DNA of 16,473 nucleotides from RGIG2206 sp045540915 (GCA_045540915.1 JAZQID010000031.1:1-16473), one strand, 5' to 3'. Numbered from the stretch's first letter, positions 1-6,659 are shown. The notes: generated by a model not told the origin, from the letters alone. Numbers and translations are program-made.

Positions 1-2
1 GA

Positions 3-686
3 CCGCTTGGCCTCCGACTTAACTCCTGGGCAGGCTCGGTGCACGAGGTCTACGACCTGCTTATCGGCGGAAATTTCTGCATTGCGCAGTCGGCCAACGT
101 CCACATCAGGCACAACCTCATCGGTTTACATAATTCAAAGCCCGAGCAGATAAAGCAGGTGGTCTCGCATCCGCAGGCCCTGCGCCAATGCGGTGATTTT
201 ATCGACCGCTACGGAATGGACCCCATCGAAAGCTCCAACACCGCAGTTGCGGTAAAAAGCGTGGCCGAAGGCGGCCGTTCGGACGTTGCCGCCATCGGCT
301 CTGCCGATGCCGCGAGGATATACGGCCTGTCGGTCATAGAAAGTGCCATTGCATCAAGCAAGACCAACACCACCCGCTTTGTTTCCATCTCCAAACAGGC
401 GCAACGCAGTCCCGATGCCGACAAGATAAGCACCGTATTCTCCGCTGAACACACCGCAGGCTCCCTCTACCGCATACTTGCGCATTTTGCATCGACGGGA
501 ATGAGCCTGACCAAGCTTGAAAGCCGTCCTATACACAATTCAAGCTTTGAGTACAGATTTTACGCTGATCTGAGCGGCAACCTTGACGACCCCAAGGTCG
601 CAGGGGTGCTCGCTACCCTGTCGGTTGAACTGCCCGAGTTTTTGCTTTTGGGCAACTACCCCGAGAGAACGATTGAACTTGACTGA
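3..686 (+). CDS. pheA: Prephenate dehydratase with C-terminal ACT domain (3' part, 5' end outside window)
   Basis: Converts prephenate to phenylpyruvate, water and CO2 in phenylalanine synthesis; a cytoplasmic enzyme. The frame is open from base 3, and its first codons already match the family (NSWAGSVHEVYDLL at about 21-62), so the GTG at 39 is not the true start and the gene begins upstream of the window. The catalytic-domain end has the SHPQAL segment (about 165-182) and the NTTRF motif (about 367-381), which holds the catalytic threonine. The last 80 or so residues form a regulatory ACT domain with TAGSLYRIL and the phenylalanine-binding ESRP motif. Feedback control by phenylalanine is therefore likely (family knowledge). 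Whether a chorismate mutase domain lies upstream cannot be seen. The stop is followed 19 bases later by the next gene, so co-transcription is likely. Confidence 0.93.
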   Translation, partial: PLGLRLNSWAGSVHEVYDLLIGGNFCIAQSANVHIRHNLIGLHNSKPEQIKQVVSHPQALRQCGDFIDRYGMDPIESSNTAVAVKSVAEGGRSDVAAIGSADAARIYGLSVIESAIASSKTNTTRFVSISKQAQRSPDADKISTVFSAEHTAGSLYRILAHFASTGMSLTKLESRPIHNSSFEYRFYADLSGNLDDPKVAGVLATLSVELPEFLLLGNYPERTIELD

Positions 687-705
687 TTTTTAAGAGGTGA
701 TCTTT

Positions 706-1395
706 ATGGCAAAACGCACCGCCGATCCCGCTCAGGTCAAACTGATGGCAAAAGCCAAGCAGACCCTGCTTGAGCAATGGGCAAACGACGGACATACCCT
801 GCGCCACGAGGACGGAAAGCTTTTCAGCGCCGGTGTCGTCGTGACCTATTTGTTCGGCATCTTCTACATCATAATGATGCTCGCGACCCTGATCGGTCTG
901 TTGCTTATAAAGGGGGACGTTGACCCGTCAGCGCCGGTATACGCTGATGTTGTAAACGACACCCGTCTTACCGCCGTCTGTCTTGTACTTATGGGGGCCG
1001 CAATCATATTTAACATCTTTCACAAATATATTGTTTCAGGCAGCCTGATAATCTTACAGACCGTGCTGTTTTTGCCCAATCAAGCGCTTGATAAAATTTT
1101 CGTTGAGGGTGCGTGGAAGCAGATCATTCTTTTCACCCTGCCCAACGTGCTGCTTGCTATCGCCGCGATTTATATGATCGTTACCATAGTCTGCGAACGC
1201 GTGGCCATAAAACGCACCTACAACGATTTTGTAAGGCGTATTCAGGCCACCCACACCAACAATGACGGCGAGATAACCACTCAGGAGCAGTGGGATAAAT
1301 ACGTCGACGAGTTCTTAGCCGAGCCAGTTCACCTGAAGCCAAAGAAATCCCTGCGCAAAAAGGCGCAGAAAAAGGCCAAAGAGGGTAAGGAATAA
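706..1395 (+). CDS. Four-helix integral membrane protein of unknown function
   Basis: I do not recognise the family. The ATG at 706 is preferred over the in-frame GTG at 697, because that GTG lies inside the ribosome site (AAGAGGTGAT, 692-701). The 229-residue product has a charged N-terminus, then four hydrophobic segments at roughly residues 42-69, 86-106, 108-124 and 138-164. A soluble tail ends in a very lysine-rich run (KPKKSLRKKAQKKAKEGKE), suggesting a cytoplasmic C-terminus by the positive-inside rule. The stop codon TAA overlaps the next start (TAATG), so the two genes are translationally coupled. No catalytic motif is visible. Its position between pheA and a binding lipoprotein does not reveal a role. 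Confidence 0.8.
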   Translation: MAKRTADPAQVKLMAKAKQTLLEQWANDGHTLRHEDGKLFSAGVVVTYLFGIFYIIMMLATLIGLLLIKGDVDPSAPVYADVVNDTRLTAVCLVLMGAAIIFNIFHKYIVSGSLIILQTVLFLPNQALDKIFVEGAWKQIILFTLPNVLLAIAAIYMIVTIVCERVAIKRTYNDFVRRIQATHTNNDGEITTQEQWDKYVDEFLAEPVHLKPKKSLRKKAQKKAKEGKE

Positions 1396-1697
1396 TGTTC
1401 GGATTGCCTAAAAAAGACAGGGACAGTATTCAGCTTGCCAAGCGTATCGGAGGCAAGCGATTCGCTACTATCAGCGAGATTGACGAGAACGGCGACGAGC
1501 ATTTTCTCGGCCGAGGCGGCTCGGTCAACCTCATCAACGGAGACGTTGTCGTCGTCTCAAACGGAACCGAGACCTTCCGCGTGACCCAGCGAAGCTTCCG
1601 TGCCGGCGAGCTTATGAGCGGCAACGGAGTGCGTATGAAAGGGGTCAACCGCGAGGGTGTCAGCCGTTCGGTACTCGCCATCTACACCAAAAACTAA
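1395..1697 (+). CDS. Small soluble protein of unknown function (100 aa)
   Basis: The start overlaps the stop of the upstream membrane-protein gene by one base, with AAGGA just before it, so expression is probably coupled. The protein starts MFGLPKKDRDS and then shows alternating short hydrophobic and charged stretches (GGKRFATISEI, SVNLINGDVVVVSNG, TFRVTQRSF), typical of a small beta-rich domain. There is no signal peptide and no transmembrane segment. I do not recognise the family. The tight coupling suggests that it works with, or controls, the membrane protein before it; this is inference only. Confidence 0.72.
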   Translation: MFGLPKKDRDSIQLAKRIGGKRFATISEIDENGDEHFLGRGGSVNLINGDVVVVSNGTETFRVTQRSFRAGELMSGNGVRMKGVNREGVSRSVLAIYTKN

Positions 1698-1710
1698 GGG
1701 GGTTATACCG

Positions 1711-2550
1711 TTGCGCAGAATAATTGCATTGATGATAAGCGCCTTAATGATGTTGACGGCCTTTTGCGGTTGCGACGGCGGCTCCGAGGCCGCGTCGAGC
1801 CTGCCGACCGTCGACTACCCCGTTACAGCCTTTGACAAGACCATATCGGCCTGTCCGCAGAGGGTGGTCTCCCTTTCCCCTGCCGTAACCGATATCATTA
1901 CCGAGCTGGGCAGTGACGCTCAGCTTGCAGGTGTGTCGGATTTTTGCAGGACCGACAGGGAGATCGAGCGATGCGGCACCTCGCTTGAGCCGAATATCGA
2001 GGGCATAAAGGCCCTTTCTGCCGATCTCGTTTTCACCACCACCGCCATCACCGATGACGACAGGGCTTCCATCGAGGCTTTGGGCGCGGTGGTGATACCC
2101 GTTCGTGCCGCAGGTGATTACACCGAGCTTCTCTCCCTTTACAAGCAGGTTGCATCGGCCGTTAGCGGCGGTATAACGGGCCCGAGGAACGCTTCAAACA
2201 CCTTTGACCGCCTTGACGCCGAACTGAAATCGGTTGCCGACAAGAAGAAGGAAAAGGTTTCGGTGGCGGTCTACTTTTCGTCGACGATGCTTATCCCGTC
2301 GGGTTGCCTTGCCGATGACCTCATTACCCTTGCGGGCGGCAAAAACGTTGCCAAGACCGAGGGCGAGGGCGACGATGCAATCAAGGCAAAAAAGCCTCAG
2401 ATCATACTCTGTCCGCCCGAGCTGGTCGACTCCTTCAAGGAAAGGTTTGCAGGCATCAGGGTCGAGGGCTTTGACGTGTCCATGCTTGAGTCCCACGGAG
2501 GAAAGATTGCCGATGCGGTCGAGCAAATGAACGCCGTTTTCTATTCCTGA
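1711..2550 (+). CDS. BtuF/TroA-like ABC substrate-binding lipoprotein
   Basis: Likely a cell-surface binding protein for a metal-chelate such as cobalamin, haem or a siderophore, of the periplasmic-binding-protein 2 (BtuF/FepB-like) superfamily. The start chosen is TTG at 1711, nine bases after AAGGGGG (1696-1702). The frame extends upstream to 1657, but that would put unrelated residues before the signal peptide. The 279-residue product has a lipoprotein signal (RRIIALMISALMMLTAF, then CGC at residues 19-21; the lipidated cysteine is probably C21). The mature part has the family opening RVVSLSPAVTDIITELG, then LAGVSDFC, and LEPNIEGIKALSADLVFTTT split over the usual positions. No permease or ATPase gene adjoins it, so it may serve a transporter encoded elsewhere. 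Residues are somewhat sparse in aromatic ligand-binding positions, so the substrate is open. Confidence 0.85.
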   Translation: MRRIIALMISALMMLTAFCGCDGGSEAASSLPTVDYPVTAFDKTISACPQRVVSLSPAVTDIITELGSDAQLAGVSDFCRTDREIERCGTSLEPNIEGIKALSADLVFTTTAITDDDRASIEALGAVVIPVRAAGDYTELLSLYKQVASAVSGGITGPRNASNTFDRLDAELKSVADKKKEKVSVAVYFSSTMLIPSGCLADDLITLAGGKNVAKTEGEGDDAIKAKKPQIILCPPELVDSFKERFAGIRVEGFDVSMLESHGGKIADAVEQMNAVFYS

Positions 2551-2604
2551 AAGGGCGAAATCCGCTCTGTTTATGCGGCTTTTTTCGCCCTTGAAAATTT
2601 TTTC
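2551..2604 (+). terminator. Intrinsic terminator after the binding-lipoprotein gene
   Basis: AAGGGCGAAA (2551-2560) pairs with TTTCGCCCTT (2583-2592). An inner CCGC/GCGG pair (2562-2565 with 2575-2578) extends the stem, and a T-rich run follows at 2597-2603. It begins right after the TGA and separates the pheA-side genes from the 5S gene. Confidence 0.8.
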
Positions 2605-2656
2605 AAAAAAATAGAAAAAAAGACTTGCATTTTCTGATAGGCTGTGGTATTATAAT
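2604..2656 (+). promoter_or_regulatory. 5S rRNA promoter with A-tract upstream element
   Basis: The -35 box TTGCAT (2625-2630) is 17 bases from a -10 box TATTAT (2648-2653), with an overlapping TATAAT at 2651-2656. Directly upstream, 2604-2621 is almost pure A (two A-runs), like the UP elements that strengthen rRNA promoters in Firmicutes. Transcription would start around 2660, ahead of the 5S gene. Confidence 0.75.
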
Positions 2657-2684
2657 GCTTGTTCCGAGGAAAACGGTCTTCGGA

Positions 2685-2802
<118 letters not shown>

Positions 2803-2804
2803 CA

Positions 2805-2838
2805 AAAAACAGTCGTCAGTTTTGACGGCTGTTTTTAT
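2805..2838 (+). terminator. Intrinsic terminator of the 5S gene
   Basis: AAAAACAGTCGTC (2805-2817) pairs, with one G-U, with GACGGCTGTTTTT around 2824-2836, and a T-rich tail follows. It lies three bases after the 5S gene and just ahead of the PAP2 gene's ribosome site. Confidence 0.85.
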
Positions 2839-2864
2839 TTTTATCATTTCAGGAGGTGTCCGAT

Positions 2865-3401
2865 TTGATTCAGGCCATCGACGACGCGGTGCTTTTCTTT
2901 TTCGGCAACATACAGTCACCTTTTTTGACCACCGTAATGAAAATAATCGTTCTGCTGACCGACCGAGGACTTATATGGACACTGCTCGGGACCGCCCTGC
3001 TTTTCTTTGCGCGCACCCGAAAGGCAGGCACAACCACCCTGATGGCGCTGATTATCAGCGCGATACTCTGCAACTTCGTGCTCAAGCTAATTTTTGACCG
3101 CGCGAGACCCTTTGAGACCCACGACCTGCAACTTCTCACCGCCATTCCCTACGGCAGTTCCTTCCCGTCGGGTCACACAACGACCGCATTTGCGTCAGCC
3201 GTTGCACTGTGGCTTGAAAACAGGAAGATAGGCCTGCCTGCGATCATTTTTTCGGTAATCGTCGCGGTGTCGCGGCTCTATTTTCAGGTGCATTATCTCA
3301 CCGACGTGCTTGCCGGCGCTGTGTCGGGCATACTTTTCGCCCTGCTGGCATACTATCTTGTCAACCTTGCTTGCAGGCGGTGGAAGTTCCCCTTTTGTTG
3401 A
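2865..3401 (+). CDS. PAP2-family membrane phosphatase (undecaprenyl-diphosphate phosphatase-like)
   Basis: A membrane phosphatase probably acting on lipid phosphates, such as recycling undecaprenyl diphosphate for cell-wall synthesis (family-based inference). The start is TTG at 2865, seven bases after a perfect AGGAGGTG (2851-2858); the in-frame GTG at 2856 lies inside that site and is rejected. The 178-residue product has all three PAP2 signature motifs: K74-x6-R81-P82, PSGH at 101-104, and S136-R137-x5-H143-x3-D147, with the catalytic histidines at 104 and 143. Hydrophobic segments at about 21-50, 57-76, 104-117, 123-138 and 146-168 fit the usual membrane topology. It follows the 5S terminator directly, so expression may depend on read-through or on a promoter not recognised here. 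Confidence 0.93.
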   Translation: MIQAIDDAVLFFFGNIQSPFLTTVMKIIVLLTDRGLIWTLLGTALLFFARTRKAGTTTLMALIISAILCNFVLKLIFDRARPFETHDLQLLTAIPYGSSFPSGHTTTAFASAVALWLENRKIGLPAIIFSVIVAVSRLYFQVHYLTDVLAGAVSGILFALLAYYLVNLACRRWKFPFC

Positions 3402-3426
3402 CATAGGTCGCTAATTATGTCATAAT
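3398..3426 (+). promoter_or_regulatory. Promoter of the flavoprotein-nitroreductase pair
   Basis: TTGACA (3398-3403), a 17-base spacer, then CATAAT (3421-3426): close to the housekeeping sigma consensus. The -35 box contains the TGA stop codon (3399-3401) of the upstream phosphatase gene. A start near 3433 would leave a leader of about 25 bases. Confidence 0.8.
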
Positions 3427-3456
3427 ATTCACGACGAATTTTCGGAGGTGCTTTTT

Positions 3457-4074
3457 ATGAAGGTTTTGATGATAAACGGCAGTCCACGTCCCAACGGAAA
3501 TACTGCCCTTGCCCTCAACGAAATGGTTGGGGTTTTTGAGAAAAACGGCATCGAGTGTCAGGTCGTAAACGTTGGACAGATGGCTATCCGCGGTTGCGTC
3601 GGTTGCCTTAGTTGCGCAAAGACGGGCAAATGCGCCTTTGACGATATCGTAAACGAGCTTGCGGTCGAATTTGAAAAATGCGACGGACTCGTTGTCGGCA
3701 GTCCCGTTTACTACGCATCGGCCAACGGCACCCTCGTTTCCCTTTTGGACCGCCTTTTCTACAGCACCCATTTTTCAAAGACGATGAAGGTGGGCGCCGC
3801 CGTTGCGGTTGCCCGTCGCGGAGGTATCTCCTCCACCTTTGACGAGCTTAACAAGTACTTCACTATCAGCGGTATGCCGGTCGCTTCCAGCCAGTATTGG
3901 AACGGAGTTCACGGACGTGCCCCCGGTGAAGCCGCTCAGGACGAGGAGGGTCTGCAGACTATGCGAACCCTCGCGCAGAATATGAGTTTCCTTATCAAGT
4001 CGATCGCCCTCGGAAAAGAAAAGTTCGGTCTGCCTGAAAAAGAGGCAGGCATCAGAACAAGCTTTATCCGATAA
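3457..4074 (+). CDS. Iron-sulfur flavoprotein / NADPH-dependent FMN reductase family protein
   Basis: A flavodoxin-fold, FMN-binding redox protein. The ATG at 3457 is chosen; the GTG at 3448 is part of the ribosome site CGGAGGTG. The 205-residue product starts with a beta strand and the FMN-phosphate loop GSPRPNGNT (8-16). Next comes a compact cysteine cluster C47-x2-C50-x2-C53-x5-C59, the spacing known for the [4Fe-4S] site of iron-sulfur flavoproteins. GSPVYYASANG follows, typical of the second flavin-contact loop. It probably moves electrons to oxygen, peroxide or another acceptor in an anaerobe (family inference; partner unknown). It is the first gene of a two-gene unit with a nitroreductase 15 bases downstream, under a strong promoter. 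Confidence 0.88.
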   Translation: MKVLMINGSPRPNGNTALALNEMVGVFEKNGIECQVVNVGQMAIRGCVGCLSCAKTGKCAFDDIVNELAVEFEKCDGLVVGSPVYYASANGTLVSLLDRLFYSTHFSKTMKVGAAVAVARRGGISSTFDELNKYFTISGMPVASSQYWNGVHGRAPGEAAQDEEGLQTMRTLAQNMSFLIKSIALGKEKFGLPEKEAGIRTSFIR

Positions 4075-4089
4075 AAAAGGAGTGTTAAT

Positions 4090-4611
4090 ATGAATTCAAT
4101 TTTTGAACGCAGGAGCACACGCTATTTTACCGACCGTCCCATCAGCGATGAGGACGTGCGCACCATTCTCAAGGCAGGTATGAGCGGTCCCACCGCCGTC
4201 AACTCGCGCGACTGGGCCTTCATCGTGGTCACCGACCGCGAGATGCTCGACCGTATGGCCGACATAAACGGCAAGGCCGCCGACCCGCTTAAACGTGCAA
4301 AGCTCGGCATCCTCGTTTGCGGCGACCTTAGCAGATCCTTCTCAAAGGCACCGAACTACTGGATAATCGACGGCGCCATCGCAGGTCAGAATATGCTGCT
4401 TGCCGCACAGGAGCTGGGTATCGGCTCGGTCTGGCTCGGCACCTGGCCGCAGGAGGACAGAATGAAGGCTCAGGCGGAGCTTTTCAACCTGCCGGAGAAC
4501 ATCATCCCCCACTCCATTCTCGCCTTCGGTTACCCCCTCGACGTCGTCGACGAAAAGCGCCGCGAAAAGCCCGAATGGGAAGCTGACCGCGTACATTTTG
4601 AACGCTGGTAA
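4090..4611 (+). CDS. Nitroreductase-family flavoprotein
   Basis: An FMN-dependent oxidoreductase of the nitroreductase superfamily, 173 residues, the short form of the family. Evidence: the N-terminal FMN-binding RRSTR (7-11), the SGPTAVNSRDW segment (about 32-42), the central helix AIAGQNMLLAAQELGIGSVWLGT, and the C-terminal ILAFGYP strand. The ATG at 4090 follows AAAAAAGGAG (4073-4082). The physiological substrate cannot be read from the sequence; members reduce nitro-compounds, quinones or flavins with NAD(P)H. It is probably co-transcribed with the iron-sulfur flavoprotein before it, which suggests a joint role in redox or xenobiotic stress handling (inference). Confidence 0.9.
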   Translation: MNSIFERRSTRYFTDRPISDEDVRTILKAGMSGPTAVNSRDWAFIVVTDREMLDRMADINGKAADPLKRAKLGILVCGDLSRSFSKAPNYWIIDGAIAGQNMLLAAQELGIGSVWLGTWPQEDRMKAQAELFNLPENIIPHSILAFGYPLDVVDEKRREKPEWEADRVHFERW

Positions 4612-4630
4612 TTACAAAACCGCATAGTAA

Positions 4631-4672
4631 AAGACCTCTCCGGTTGTTACCGAAGAGGTCTTAATTATTTTA
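4631..4672 (+). terminator. Bidirectional terminator between nitroreductase gene and the minus-strand RNA
   Basis: AAGACCTCT (4631-4639) pairs with AGAGGTCTT (4654-4662), with an inner CGG/CCG pair around a TTGTTA loop. On the plus strand AATTATTTT follows; on the minus strand TTTTACT follows. It can therefore end both the nitroreductase unit and the leftward transcript from 5188. Confidence 0.8.
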
Positions 4673-4677
4673 GTTCG

Positions 4678-4784
4678 CTACTTGAAGATCTTGTCCTCAA
4701 CTTTCTTAAAATTTGAAAATCGAAATGTCAGTTTGATTTGTTACTTGAAAACCTTATCCTCTACTTTCGTAAAATTTCAAAGAT
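4678..4784 (-). repeat. Pair of imperfect direct repeats of about 43 bases within the candidate RNA
   Basis: Copy one is 4678-4720 and copy two is 4741-4784, offset by 63 bases. They share TACTTGAA, CTT, TCCTC, ACTTTC and TAAAATTT in the same spacing and differ at about eight places. In each copy, read on the minus strand, a GAAAGT-GAGGA-AAG core is flanked by segments that can partly pair (for example CTTTGAAA with TTTTCAAG). This suggests a duplicated structural module near the 3' end of the transcript. Confidence 0.75.
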
Positions 4785-4794
4785 TAACGGTTAA

Positions 4795-4855
4795 CTGTAC
4801 ATTGGACTATCCTCACTTCATTTTAATATACAGAATGATCTACCTGTACATTGGA
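4795..4855 (-). repeat. Second duplicated motif (CTGTACATTGGA) within the candidate RNA
   Basis: The 12-base word CTGTACATTGGA occurs at 4795-4806 and again at 4844-4855, 49 bases apart. On the minus strand both read TCCAATGTACAG, and each is preceded by GGA a few bases upstream (GGATAGTCC and GGACCGAACTCC), so each could form a small GGA/TCC hairpin followed by AATGTACAG. Confidence 0.7.
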
Positions 4856-5194
4856 GTTCGGTCCTTTCAAATTCATTTATCATCTGCGGTGAACTGCACC
4901 GTTTCCGATTCTTTCCGATCTTCCATCTATATGAAAATTGATTGCCTGATGTTCGTTTTGAGCCTGCCTTCAGGGTCGGTCGCTATATTCTACCTCGCTT
5001 ATGCGGTTAATGTGATACCCTCATTGGTTAGACCGCCTGAAAATCCACTCATAACCGAACATATCTCTTCTGTCTGGCCCACCGGTATCACATCCTTTCT
5101 GTACTATTCACGCGTAGTTTTCTCGGTCGGTTTGCCGACCCGTTTGGATCGAGCTTCGATCCTTTTATTTAGGTCTATTTCTCTTTCCACTTTT

Positions 5195-5222
5195 ATTATA
5201 CACAATTGCTAAAAAAAGTCAA
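5195..5222 (-). promoter_or_regulatory. Leftward promoter of the candidate structured RNA
   Basis: On the minus strand TTGACT (5222-5217), a 16-base spacer and a perfect TATAAT (5200-5195). Initiation is expected near 5188. No protein start with a ribosome site lies close downstream, which is why the unit is read as an RNA gene. Confidence 0.8.
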
Positions 5223-5274
5223 CACTTTTATTGAAATTTATTTAATATTTCTAAAAGTTTTTGAGGAATGGCAG

Positions 5275-5313
5275 AAAAACACCGCTTTTCTCCTGCGAAA
5301 AAGGCGGTGTTTT
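5275..5313 (-). terminator. Intrinsic terminator of the DUF1015 gene
   Basis: On the minus strand AAAACACCGC (5313-5304) pairs with GCGGTGTTTT (5285-5276); inner A/T pairs extend the stem and a run of T follows. It lies just after the stop codon at 5338 and before the promoter at 5222, separating the two leftward units. Confidence 0.85.
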
Positions 5314-5337
5314 GGTCGAAAAATGATGAAATTTGCC

Positions 5338-6624
5338 TTATTTTATCGAGCCGAGCTTGTTCATTACAAGGCCGGTGATGAGCTTCGGATAGAAGTAGGT
5401 GGACTTTTGCGGCATCTTCTCCCCCGCCGATGCAACAGCGCGTATCTCCTCGACCTTGGTGGGATTCATCAGGAAGCAGGCATTGGCCTCGCCGTTGTCG
5501 ACCAGCTCGACCGCCTGTGCAGCGTCGCGCGTATATGTAAGATTGATCTGCGCCGCCATATTGGCCTTGTCAATGCCAAGCACCCTTTCAAGCACGAGGG
5601 TGTGCAATACGGTGACATCCAGACCCTTGAGTGCATCGCTGCAATCGGGGCAAAGCTCATTGAGTGCGGAGAAATCGCGCAGGGTCATCAGCCATCTTCT
5701 GCCCTTTGCGTACATAACGAAAGACTTGTTGCCCGCATTATAGTGCTCCTTGAGCAGAGCAGATGCATCGCAGTCGGAATCGAGCTCGGTGACCTCGAAG
5801 GCATCCTTGCAGGCAGCGGCAACCGTTTCGGGCTCAAATCCGTCAAGGTCACGCACGACGCGGTGGGTCGGGAAGACGACCAGACCGGGATCGTTCATCG
5901 CGACCAGCGCCATCATACAGTAATCGGAGGCATCCCCCACCTGAGCGCGACCCTCGTCGCGCAGATAGTCGCGGAAGCGCAGAGCGGTCTCATAGCGGTG
6001 ATGGCCGTCGGCGATATAGAGCTTGCGCTCGTCAAAGCAGTCGCAGAGAGCCTTGCACTCGGCCTCATCCTGCACGACCCAAAGGCTGTGGGTCACGCCG
6101 TCATCATCGGTAAAGCAGATATCGGGCTTGCCCTCGGTCAGACGGGTCAGATGGGACGCGACCTCGCCCTTTTCGTCGGGGAAAAGGGAGTAGATCTGGC
6201 TGAAATTGCACATTGTGGCATTCATAAGATTGAAGCGGTCCTCTTTTGCCTTAGACAGCGTCTCCTCGTGGGGCAGAACGATACCCTTGGAGAACTCCTC
6301 AAGGTGCACCTGTGCGATAATTCCGGTGAAGAAATATTCCTGTCCGTCCACCTCAAAGCTTTCGCGGTAGAGATAGAGGGCAGGCTTTTCGTCAAGAGCA
6401 AGCACACCCTTCTCCTCGAAATCGATGAGGGTACGCGCCGCCTGTGCATAGGGGTCACCGCTCTCGCGCGGAAGCTCCAAGCGAATGATGTTATGCTCGT
6501 TTTCGGCAAGATATCCTAAACGCTGCTCCTCCGACACGATATCATAGGGCGGGCAGCAAATTTCCTTGACCGCGCCTGCCTTATCGGTAAAACGCAGGGC
6601 CTTGAAGGGTCTGATCTGAGCCAT
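5338..6624 (-). CDS. DUF1015 family protein
   Basis: A 428-residue cytoplasmic protein of the DUF1015 family; no signal peptide or membrane segment. Family hallmarks are seen in order: CPPYDIV (24-30), LPHEETLSKAKEDR (117-130), NFSQIYSLF (140-148), and YIADGHHRYETAL (203-215), the last resembling the DGHHR motif of ParB-like folds. The biochemical role is not established from the sequence. Related ParB-like proteins in archaea act as free-serine kinases, and DUF1015 genes in Clostridia are, from memory, often beside serine-synthesis genes, but no such neighbour is present here. The ATG at 6624 is preceded by a perfect AGGAGG (minus strand, 9 bases away). It has its own promoter and terminator, so it is a single-gene unit. 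Confidence 0.88.
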   Translation of the reverse strand: MAQIRPFKALRFTDKAGAVKEICCPPYDIVSEEQRLGYLAENEHNIIRLELPRESGDPYAQAARTLIDFEEKGVLALDEKPALYLYRESFEVDGQEYFFTGIIAQVHLEEFSKGIVLPHEETLSKAKEDRFNLMNATMCNFSQIYSLFPDEKGEVASHLTRLTEGKPDICFTDDDGVTHSLWVVQDEAECKALCDCFDERKLYIADGHHRYETALRFRDYLRDEGRAQVGDASDYCMMALVAMNDPGLVVFPTHRVVRDLDGFEPETVAAACKDAFEVTELDSDCDASALLKEHYNAGNKSFVMYAKGRRWLMTLRDFSALNELCPDCSDALKGLDVTVLHTLVLERVLGIDKANMAAQINLTYTRDAAQAVELVDNGEANACFLMNPTKVEEIRAVASAGEKMPQKSTYFYPKLITGLVMNKLGSIK

Positions 6625-6659
6625 AAAAGGTTCCTCCTAATAGTATTAAAATCTCAATT

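Larger units (their letters stand above)
4631..5188 (-). ncRNA. Candidate large structured non-coding RNA, family not recognised
   Basis: A leftward transcription unit of about 560 bases with a consensus promoter (5195-5222) and a terminator, but no credible long reading frame on the transcribed strand. In transcript order it shows: a 7-bp hairpin with a 3-base loop (5162-5146), a 6-bp hairpin GGTCGG-CAAA-CCGACC (5140-5125), a perfect 10-bp long-range stem (5093-5084 with 5019-5010) enclosing 64 bases with an inner GGTTA/TAACC stem, CCTG-AAGG-CAGG (4974-4963), a 5-bp hairpin (4901-4887), then two pairs of duplicated modules. It is AT-richer than adjacent coding DNA. Features of tmRNA, RNase P RNA, SRP RNA and 6S RNA were looked for and not found. 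A degenerate mobile element or a cluster of small peptides is the main alternative. Confidence 0.5.

Noticed and set aside
39..686. GTG at 39 as start of the pheA product
   Set aside because: The frame is open to base 3 and the residues before the GTG are conserved in prephenate dehydratases, so the gene is cut by the window edge.
4631..5188. tmRNA, RNase P RNA, SRP RNA or 6S RNA
   Set aside because: There is no tRNA-like ends/CCA or ALAA-type tag, no proper GAGGAAAGTCC context (only a partial GAGGATAGTCC), no SRP tetraloop domain, and the length does not suit 6S.
4682..5212. 176-codon plus-strand frame through the candidate RNA region
   Set aside because: It starts at TTG without a ribosome site, its composition is unlike neighbouring genes, and it runs against a consensus minus-strand promoter; best explained as a chance open frame.
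5206..6519. 437-codon plus-strand frame opposite the DUF1015 gene
   Set aside because: Antisense to a clear family member with promoter, ribosome site and terminator; a by-product of GC-rich codon use.
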